Assembly (NCBI GenBank): GCA_028688235.1
Contig: JAQTYP010000083.1
Coordinates: 1-10,370, forward strand
Source of the DNA: Methylomonas sp.
GTDB lineage: Bacteria; Pseudomonadota; Gammaproteobacteria; Methylococcales; Methylomonadaceae
Length of the DNA: 10,370 bases
Direction of reading: 5' to 3'
This document shows, in pieces, positions 5,700 to 10,370 of the stretch (position 1 is the stretch's first letter; each line of letters starts with the position of its first letter). A model generated the notes under the pieces. The model did no database searches, was not told where the DNA came from, and saw nothing but the letters and a program-made list of their open reading frames with translations. The translations under genes were made by a program, and so were the position numbers.

Positions 5700-6230
5700 A
5701 TGAGGGCTATGGTATTGCAACGAAGAAATCCATCGTTGACCGGGAGATTCGATAATCGGTGTATTGTGCATTGGCTTGCGCTTTTGCTAATGGTCGGCTG
5801 CGCTTCGGAGCCGGCTTTGCCGCCAGCGCCCGAGCGCGCGGAGCTGCCGATCTATAAGGAAAAGGCGGCTTACAACAAGCCCTATAGAGTGAAAGGCAAA
5901 ACTTATTATCCTATGGAATCTGCTTCAGGATATAAAGAACGGGGTATCGCGTCCTGGTACGGAGCTGAAACAGGGACGCGAACAGCCATGGGCAGCCGCT
6001 TCATACCAAGCGAGATGAGTGCGGCCCATAAGACTTTACCGTTGCCTTGTAAGGTGCGGGTCACTAATTTACGCAACGGCCGAACTATCGACGTTGTAGT
6101 TAATGATCGGGGCCCATTCCATGGTGATCGTTTGATTGATCTTTCACAGGGAGCCGCTAAACAGCTAGGTATGCGCGGGAATACCGAAGTGCAGGTCGAA
6201 TATCTGCAAGGCGAAACCGAGAATTTCTGA
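5700..6230 (+). CDS. Short RlpA-like lipoprotein (double-psi beta-barrel), probably not catalytic
   Basis: 176-aa protein with a basic N-terminus, a hydrophobic run (26-33) and a likely lipidated Cys34 in LLMVGCAS. Residues about 80-168 are the RlpA double-psi beta-barrel: ASWYG (84-88), TAMG (95-98), SAAHKTLPLP (107-116), VNDRGPF (134-140) and RLIDLS (144-149). Full-length RlpA proteins bind denuded peptidoglycan through a C-terminal SPOR domain; this protein ends right after the barrel. Pseudomonas RlpA needs E120, D123 and H131 for lytic transglycosylase activity. By spacing from the conserved His110, the two acids are Ser99 and Ile102 here. The start is uncertain: ATG at 5700 has no spaced ribosome site, and ATG at 5709 is an alternative. 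A TATAAA box at 5684-5689 is a possible -10. The gene diverges from ndh. Confidence 0.85.
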   Translation: MRAMVLQRRNPSLTGRFDNRCIVHWLALLLMVGCASEPALPPAPERAELPIYKEKAAYNKPYRVKGKTYYPMESASGYKERGIASWYGAETGTRTAMGSRFIPSEMSAAHKTLPLPCKVRVTNLRNGRTIDVVVNDRGPFHGDRLIDLSQGAAKQLGMRGNTEVQVEYLQGETENF

Positions 6231-6329
6231 TTCCCTGTCTGTTGCGGTCATTCGATAGGCCTAGGGTCCAATTGCGGTTAAGGCAATGCCCTTTCGAGGG
6301 GATAGATCATGCTTTTGCCAAGATGTCTG

Positions 6330-6338
6330 TGCTATATT
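6330..6338 (+). promoter_or_regulatory. Possible extended -10 promoter for the lptM-lysA operon
   Basis: TGCTATATT matches the extended -10 form TGnTATAAT with one mismatch. No clear -35 hexamer is present, as is common for extended -10 promoters. Transcription would start near 6345, leaving a leader of about 160 nt before lptM. Confidence 0.35.
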
Positions 6339-6380
6339 CTCGCACCCATATGAGTCGCTCATAAAAGCCCATCGTAGCGG

Positions 6381-6407
6381 CGGCAGGGTAATGCATTGAT
6401 TCTGCCG
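6381..6407. repeat. Interrupted palindrome in the lptM leader
   Basis: CGGCAG (6381-6386) pairs with CTGCCG (6402-6407), and the 15-nt interval contains the 8-bp palindrome AATGCATT (6390-6397) almost exactly at the centre. The layout suits either an operator for a dimeric regulator or a leader-RNA hairpin. No known binding-site family is recognised. Confidence 0.4.
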
Positions 6408-6507
6408 GGATGTTTGCAGATGGAAGTGCGCTATTCACCCAGCGTTCGGCTTTTGCGACAGATGCCATATTGCGGAGCTTTTCACGTTTTGGATGATGCC
6501 TTTTGCT

Positions 6508-6642
6508 ATGAGTGTTAACAAAATTCTTTTTTTGGTTTTGCAGTCTGCGCTGGTTCAGGCTTGTGGGCAAACAGGCCCCCTGTATTTGCCAGATAGTCCT
6601 CCACCCATTTATGTGCCTAAAGATGTGCACAGCGACGAATAA
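6508..6642 (+). CDS. lptM: LptM-like small outer-membrane lipoprotein (YifL/LppL family)
   Basis: 44-aa lipoprotein encoded directly upstream of lysA, the conserved position of this family. A hydrophobic signal (ILFLVLQSALVQA) is followed by Cys19 and the family hallmark GPLYLP (23-28) in C-G-x-x-G-P-L-Y-x-P. A proline-rich tail (PDSPPPIYVPK) and an acidic end (SDE) follow. In E. coli LptM assists oxidative maturation of the LptDE lipopolysaccharide translocon at the outer membrane. Two further in-frame ATG codons at 6493 and 6496 could be the true start (up to 49 aa); no strong ribosome site separates them. The lipobox VQAC is unusual in having Gln at -2, and the usual Lys before GPLY is Thr. 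The stop is 5 nt before the lysA start, implying one transcript. Confidence 0.83.
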   Translation: MSVNKILFLVLQSALVQACGQTGPLYLPDSPPPIYVPKDVHSDE

Positions 6643-6647
6643 TAATC

Positions 6648-7895
6648 ATGGATTTTTTTAATTACCGGCAGCATCGATTGTTTGCCGAAGAGGTCGCAGC
6701 TGACGAGATCGCCGCTGCCTTTGGTACGCCCTGCTATATCTATTCCAGAGCCACATTAGAGCGCCATTGGCAGGCATTCGACGACTCTTTCAATGGTCAT
6801 CCGCATCTGATTTGCTACGCGGTCAAAGCCAATTCCAATTTGGCTATCTTAAATTTGCTGGCGCGCTTGGGGTCCGGTTTCGATATCGTCTCTGTCGGCG
6901 AAATGCGGCGTGTGTTGGCGGCAGGAGGGGTTCCAGGGAAAATCGTGTTTTCCGGTGTCGGTAAGCGCGAAGATGAAATCCGTGCGGCATTGAAAGTCGG
7001 CATTCGATGCTTTAATGTCGAAGTCAGTGGCGAATTGGATCGTATCAATCAAATAGCTCGAGAGCTGGATGTGAATGCGCCGGTTTCATTTCGGGTTAAT
7101 CCGGATGTGGATGCCAAAACCCACCCTTATATTTCGACCGGTTTGAAGGAAAACAAATTCGGCATCGACATTCAGCAGGCTATACATGAATATCGTCGCG
7201 CTGCACAAATGCCTAATATTAAAGTCGTTGGTATCGATTGCCATATAGGCTCGCAATTAACCGAAACTGCGCCGTTTCTGGATGCGCTGGAGCGGGTATT
7301 GGACTTGGTCGATAGTCTCGAGTCCGAAGGCATAAAGTTGCAGCATCTGGATTTGGGGGGCGGATTGGGTATCCGTTACCGCGACGAAGTGCCGCCATTG
7401 CCGTCCGAATATGTTTCGGCCGTACTCAAGCGATTGGATGGCAGGGATTTCGAGATCATGCTGGAACCGGGGCGTGCTATTGTCGGCAATGCCGGCATAT
7501 TGCTGACCAGAGTTGAGTATCTGAAGCCGACGGCGAGCAAAAATTTTGCAATCGTCGATGCGGCAATGAACGATCTGGTTAGGCCGGCCCTTTATAGCGC
7601 TTGGCAAGAAATCATTCCGGTCGATAAGCAGGGGGGCGCGGAATCGAAGACTTGGGATATCGTCGGTCCGGTCTGTGAGACGGGGGATTTTCTCGGCAAG
7701 AACCGTGAATTAAGGCTTGCGGAGGGCGATCTGCTGGCCGTTCGCTCGGCAGGAGCTTACGGCTTTACGATGAGTTCTAATTACAATTCTCGCCCGCGTC
7801 CGGCCGAAGTGATGGTGGATGGTAGTCAGATCCATTTGATCAGGGCCAGAGAAAGTCTTGAGCAGCTGTGGGGCGGTGAAAAATGCTTGCCATAA
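6648..7895 (+). CDS. lysA: Diaminopimelate decarboxylase
   Basis: 415-aa PLP enzyme of the cytoplasm that decarboxylates meso-diaminopimelate to L-lysine, the last step of lysine synthesis. The alanine-racemase-like TIM barrel carries the PLP lysine K60 in CYAVKANSN. HIGSQ is at 199-203, the phosphate-binding glycines LGGGLG are at 236-241, and EPGRAIV is at 273-279. The C-terminal beta domain has the C343-E344 pair in PVCETGD, which completes the active site of the partner subunit in the family dimer, and Y379 in SSNYNSRPRPAE. Length and motifs are complete. The gene starts 5 nt after lptM and ends 7 nt before dapF, so the lysine pathway enzymes are co-transcribed. No riboswitch is evident. 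Confidence 0.97.
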   Translation: MDFFNYRQHRLFAEEVAADEIAAAFGTPCYIYSRATLERHWQAFDDSFNGHPHLICYAVKANSNLAILNLLARLGSGFDIVSVGEMRRVLAAGGVPGKIVFSGVGKREDEIRAALKVGIRCFNVEVSGELDRINQIARELDVNAPVSFRVNPDVDAKTHPYISTGLKENKFGIDIQQAIHEYRRAAQMPNIKVVGIDCHIGSQLTETAPFLDALERVLDLVDSLESEGIKLQHLDLGGGLGIRYRDEVPPLPSEYVSAVLKRLDGRDFEIMLEPGRAIVGNAGILLTRVEYLKPTASKNFAIVDAAMNDLVRPALYSAWQEIIPVDKQGGAESKTWDIVGPVCETGDFLGKNRELRLAEGDLLAVRSAGAYGFTMSSNYNSRPRPAEVMVDGSQIHLIRARESLEQLWGGEKCLP

Positions 7896-7902
7896 AAATC
7901 TC

Positions 7903-8733
7903 ATGTTGATCAATTTTACAAAAATGCATGGCTTGGGAAACGATTTCATCGTTATCGATGCCATCAATCAAACTATTGAATTGATGCCCGAACAAATCCG
8001 CTTTTTGGCCGATCGGCATTTCGGCGTGGGTTGTGATCAGTTATTGATGGTAGAAAAGCCAGTCAAGGCCAATGCAGATTTCAAATACCGAATATTTAAT
8101 GCCGACGGTAGCGAAGTGGCGCAATGCGGTAACGGTGCTCGGTGCTTTGCCCGGTTCGTTAGGGATAAAAAGTTAAGCGCCAAGGACGACATAACTGTCG
8201 ATACCGATGCCGGTCAACTGGAATTGCATGTCGATGGCGGAGGGTTGATTACCGTGAATATGGGAATACCGCGGCATGAACCCGAGCAAATTCCATTGTT
8301 AATGCCCGAAGAGGCAAAGCTGTATCGGGTTGAAATAGATGGCGTGCCAGTGGAGTTTGCGGCGGTTTCCATGGGTAATCCACATGCGGTGATACAAGTA
8401 GACGATGTTGCTACTGCGCTCGTGGAGAGCATAGGGGCTCAAATGGAATGTCACAAGCTTTTTCCGCAGCGCGTCAACGTCGGCTTTATGCAGATAATCG
8501 ATCGGCATCGGATTAATTTACGCGTTTATGAGCGAGGTGCCGCTGAAACGTTGGCATGCGGGAGTGGTGCTTGTGCTGCCGTCGTGGCGGGGATCGATAG
8601 AAATTTGTTGGATGCTAAGGTAAGCGTTCGCTTGCCGGGCGGTGAATTGACAGTTGAATGGGCTGGACGCGGGTGTCCCGTTATGATGAGTGGGCCGGCT
8701 GTTTCGATTTATGAAGGGCAAATACGGTTATGA
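7903..8733 (+). CDS. dapF: Diaminopimelate epimerase
   Basis: 276-aa cofactor-independent racemase converting LL- to meso-diaminopimelate, for peptidoglycan cross-links and lysine. The two catalytic cysteines are visible: Cys75 in AQCGNGARCF and Cys219 in ETLACGSGACAA. The N-terminal signature FTKMHGLGNDF is at 5-15, and MGNPHAV at 157-163 is also typical. The frame is open further upstream inside lysA, but ATG 7903 is chosen because the family begins at this point and E. coli DapF has nearly the same length. The ribosome site is poor, so translation may couple to lysA, which ends 7 nt earlier. The stop overlaps the next start as ATGA. Confidence 0.97.
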   Translation: MLINFTKMHGLGNDFIVIDAINQTIELMPEQIRFLADRHFGVGCDQLLMVEKPVKANADFKYRIFNADGSEVAQCGNGARCFARFVRDKKLSAKDDITVDTDAGQLELHVDGGGLITVNMGIPRHEPEQIPLLMPEEAKLYRVEIDGVPVEFAAVSMGNPHAVIQVDDVATALVESIGAQMECHKLFPQRVNVGFMQIIDRHRINLRVYERGAAETLACGSGACAAVVAGIDRNLLDAKVSVRLPGGELTVEWAGRGCPVMMSGPAVSIYEGQIRL

Positions 8734-9419
8734 AGGACGAGGATCAAGCTCAATTAGGCAATAGCCAAGTTGCGGATTATTTACGGCAGCATCCGGATTT
8801 TTTTCAGGATCATCTTGAGCTGCTTGAGAAAATGCAAATTCCGCATCCTAGCGGCAATGCAATATCGTTGATAGCCAAGCAGTTGGAAATATTCAGAGCT
8901 AAACATCAGGAACAGGAAAACCAACTGAATGCATTGATCGACATCGCCAGGGAAAACGATGCGGCTTTTAGTCGTATGCATGAGTTGACGTTGGCAATGC
9001 TGGAAGCCAATACATTGGAAGACGCCATTGCAAATTTGAACGAGGTATTGGCCGAATGTTTTCTAACCGACTTTGTTGCAGTCAAAATCATTATGCATCG
9101 ACCCGACTCACCGTTGAATAATCTCTTCGTGGAGCAAGAGCATCATGGATTAACGCATTTTTCCAGCGTACTGCAGGAGAATCAGCCTAAATGTGGAAGG
9201 CCAACTTTGGCTCAGGCGCAATTTCTGTTTGGCGATGCGGCGAGCGAGGTGCGCTCATGCGCCATCATTCCAATGGCGTTCACGCAATTAGACGGGTTGT
9301 TGGCTATCGGTAGCCGGGATGAAGGGAGGTTTCATTACAGCATGGGCAGTTTGTTTCTGACTCAAATGAGTGAAATCATCGGAACCCGATTAATATCGCT
9401 CTTGCAAAATCAGGCGTAA
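8730..9419 (+). CDS. DUF484 family protein (YigA-like, GAF-related)
   Basis: 229-aa cytoplasmic protein of unknown function. An N-terminal helical part has the family start VADYLRQHPDFF (14-25), then a likely coiled coil around 50-75 (AKQLEIFRAKHQEQENQ). A C-terminal GAF-like alpha/beta region (about 80-225) includes FVAVKIIMHR, CAIIPMAF and LDGLLAIGSRDE. The family sits between dapF and xerC across gammaproteobacteria, and here it overlaps dapF by 4 nt and abuts xerC without a gap. A role linked to XerC or cell division is sometimes supposed from this conservation, but nothing in the sequence shows it. No catalytic motif is visible. Confidence 0.88.
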   Translation: MKDEDQAQLGNSQVADYLRQHPDFFQDHLELLEKMQIPHPSGNAISLIAKQLEIFRAKHQEQENQLNALIDIARENDAAFSRMHELTLAMLEANTLEDAIANLNEVLAECFLTDFVAVKIIMHRPDSPLNNLFVEQEHHGLTHFSSVLQENQPKCGRPTLAQAQFLFGDAASEVRSCAIIPMAFTQLDGLLAIGSRDEGRFHYSMGSLFLTQMSEIIGTRLISLLQNQA

Positions 9420-10319
9420 ATGAATACCGAAGTTCGGCAAGCTGTGGACTTGTTTTTGGACTATCTGCGCGGTGAAAAACGAGCCTCTATTCATACGATT
9501 TCTAATTATCAACGGGATTTAGAGCGGCTGGCAAAATTTTGCACCGAGAACGGGATTGAACAATGGCAGGATTTACAGAACTCTGATGTCAGGGCTTATG
9601 TCGCGATACGGCATAAATCCGGCGTCGATGCCAAAAGCATACAGCGTGAGTTGGCGGCAATCAGGAGTTTTTTCAGGCTTTTGTCAAAAAGGCAGATGGT
9701 GCAACAAAATCCTGCTCAAGGGATTCGGGCGCCAAAGTCCGCAAAGAAGCTGCCGAAGACGCTGGATGTGGATCAGGTTAACGGAATTTTGGATGCGGGT
9801 ACGGATTCGGTGTTGGATGTCAGGGATTTAGCGATGTTTGAGCTGTTTTATTCTTCCGGGTTGAGGTTAAGTGAGTTGGTCATGCTTGATATGACGGATA
9901 TGGATTTGGTCGAAGGCTTTTTGAAAGTGCGTTTCGGCAAAGGGGGGAAGCAAAGGCATGTGCCTGTCGGAACCAAGGCCATAGAGGCTATAAAATTATG
10001 GCTGACGAATAGACCGGATTCAGCCGCATCCGCACTATTTGTGTCTATGCAAGGCACGCGTCTGGGGCAGCGTAGCGTTCAATTGCGCTTGGAAAAATGG
10101 TGCATCAAGAATGGCCTGTCCGAACGTGTTCATCCGCATATGTTAAGACATTCTTTCGCCAGTCATATGTTGGAATCGAGTCAGGATATTCGCGCGGTTC
10201 AAGAATTATTGGGTCATTCTGACCTCAGCACGACTCAAATCTATACGCATTTGGATTTTCAGCATTTGGCAAATGTTTACGATAAAGCTCATCCAAGAGC
10301 GAAGCGAAGCGGCCTTTGA
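9420..10319 (+). CDS. xerC: Site-specific tyrosine recombinase XerC
   Basis: 299-aa recombinase that works with XerD at the dif site to resolve chromosome dimers during division. The N-terminal SAM-like DNA-binding domain (about 1-95) contains FLDYLRGEKRASIHTISNY. The catalytic domain (about 110-290) has the full set of active residues: R149 in SSGLRLSEL, K174 in FGKGGKQRHVP, H240 and R243 in HPHMLRHSF, H266 in LLGHSDLS, and the nucleophile Y275 in TTQIYTH. These positions match E. coli XerC nearly one for one. Its ATG follows the DUF484 stop directly (TAAATG), so translation is probably coupled. The operon position (dapF-DUF484-xerC) separates it from XerD and from integrases of mobile elements. 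Confidence 0.96.
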   Translation: MNTEVRQAVDLFLDYLRGEKRASIHTISNYQRDLERLAKFCTENGIEQWQDLQNSDVRAYVAIRHKSGVDAKSIQRELAAIRSFFRLLSKRQMVQQNPAQGIRAPKSAKKLPKTLDVDQVNGILDAGTDSVLDVRDLAMFELFYSSGLRLSELVMLDMTDMDLVEGFLKVRFGKGGKQRHVPVGTKAIEAIKLWLTNRPDSAASALFVSMQGTRLGQRSVQLRLEKWCIKNGLSERVHPHMLRHSFASHMLESSQDIRAVQELLGHSDLSTTQIYTHLDFQHLANVYDKAHPRAKRSGL

Positions 10320-10338
10320 AATCCAGTTAAATAATTTC

Positions 10339-10366
10339 TTGACGCCGAGAATATTTGATGTAGAAT
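10339..10366 (+). promoter_or_regulatory. Sigma-70 promoter reading out of the right edge
   Basis: TTGACG (10339-10344) and TAGAAT (10361-10366) are separated by 16 nt and each differ from consensus by one base. It lies 19 nt after the xerC stop and would start transcription beyond the window, so the next gene is probably an independent unit. No terminator was recognised between xerC and this promoter. Confidence 0.65.
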
Positions 10367-10370
10367 GGTC

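Larger units (their letters stand above)
6231..6507. other. Intergenic region between the RlpA-like gene and lptM
   Basis: 277 nt without a convincing gene. Two small tandem hairpins lie at 6271-6287 (ATTGC/GCAAT) and 6289-6300 (CCCT-TTCG-AGGG). They could mark the 3' end of the RlpA-like transcript, but no T-run follows. A possible extended -10 promoter is at 6330-6338 and an interrupted palindrome at 6381-6407. No lysine-riboswitch consensus was recognised, and cyaY, often found divergent here in other gammaproteobacteria, is absent. Confidence 0.5.

Noticed and set aside
6410..6496. 28-codon plus-strand frame whose stop overlaps an alternative lptM start (ATGA)
   Set aside because: Too short and without ribosome site or recognisable features; the overlap is probably chance.
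6339..6507. Lysine riboswitch ahead of the lysA operon
   Set aside because: The leader length would fit, but none of the conserved core sequence of the lysine riboswitch could be recognised.
6307..6630. Minus-strand 107-codon frame in the position where cyaY often lies divergent from lysA
   Set aside because: Its translation does not resemble CyaY and it lies antisense to the LptM-like gene; no ribosome site or family features.
9420..10319. Tyrosine recombinase as the integrase of a mobile element
   Set aside because: It is in the conserved dapF-DUF484-xerC operon with XerC-like length and residue positions; no attachment-site repeats were seen.

Overview
The window looks like a chromosomal segment of a gammaproteobacterium. 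The order lptM - lysA - dapF - DUF484 - xerC is the conserved gammaproteobacterial arrangement. A nif-type flavodoxin and a copper/haem periplasmic module (SCO domain fused to a MauG-like di-haem domain) fit a nitrogen-fixing, methanotroph-like lineage such as Methylococcales. That taxonomic guess is inference. Base composition looks moderate, with no obvious break that would mark a mobile element. I see no insertion sequence, CRISPR array, tRNA or rRNA.

Layout. (1) 1-504, minus: a long-chain flavodoxin of the NifF type, running off the left edge. A very good sigma-54 promoter (561-576) lies ahead of it and a cluster of short repeats (688-714) lies further upstream. (2) 819-3313, minus: a two-gene group, a FlgO-domain lipoprotein followed by an exported 624-aa protein joining an SCO/thioredoxin-like domain to a MauG/cytochrome c peroxidase-like di-haem domain. 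A strong hairpin lies between them. (3) 3434-3622, plus: a 62-aa protein resembling DUF6316; its stop codon overlaps that of the convergent YcxB-like gene. (4) 3614-5461, minus: a type II NADH dehydrogenase followed 24 nt later by a YcxB-like membrane protein. The dehydrogenase probably starts at 5461, not at the longest possible start. (5) 5700-6230, plus: a short RlpA-like lipoprotein whose double-psi beta-barrel lacks the two acidic residues needed for lytic transglycosylase activity. (6) 6508-10319, plus: a tight operon of a 44-aa LptM-like lipoprotein, lysA, dapF, a DUF484 gene and xerC, with gaps of 5 and 7 nt, a 4-nt overlap and 0 nt. A good sigma-70 promoter follows xerC, reading out of the window.

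How the genes work together. lysA and dapF are the last two steps of DAP/lysine synthesis (DapF makes meso-DAP, LysA decarboxylates it). LptM supports assembly of the LPS exporter, and XerC resolves chromosome dimers, so this block is housekeeping for envelope and chromosome. The flavodoxin is a likely electron donor to nitrogenase. The type II NADH dehydrogenase feeds electrons to quinone without pumping. The SCO/di-haem fusion and its lipoprotein neighbour form the least understood unit and are the best candidate here for new biology.
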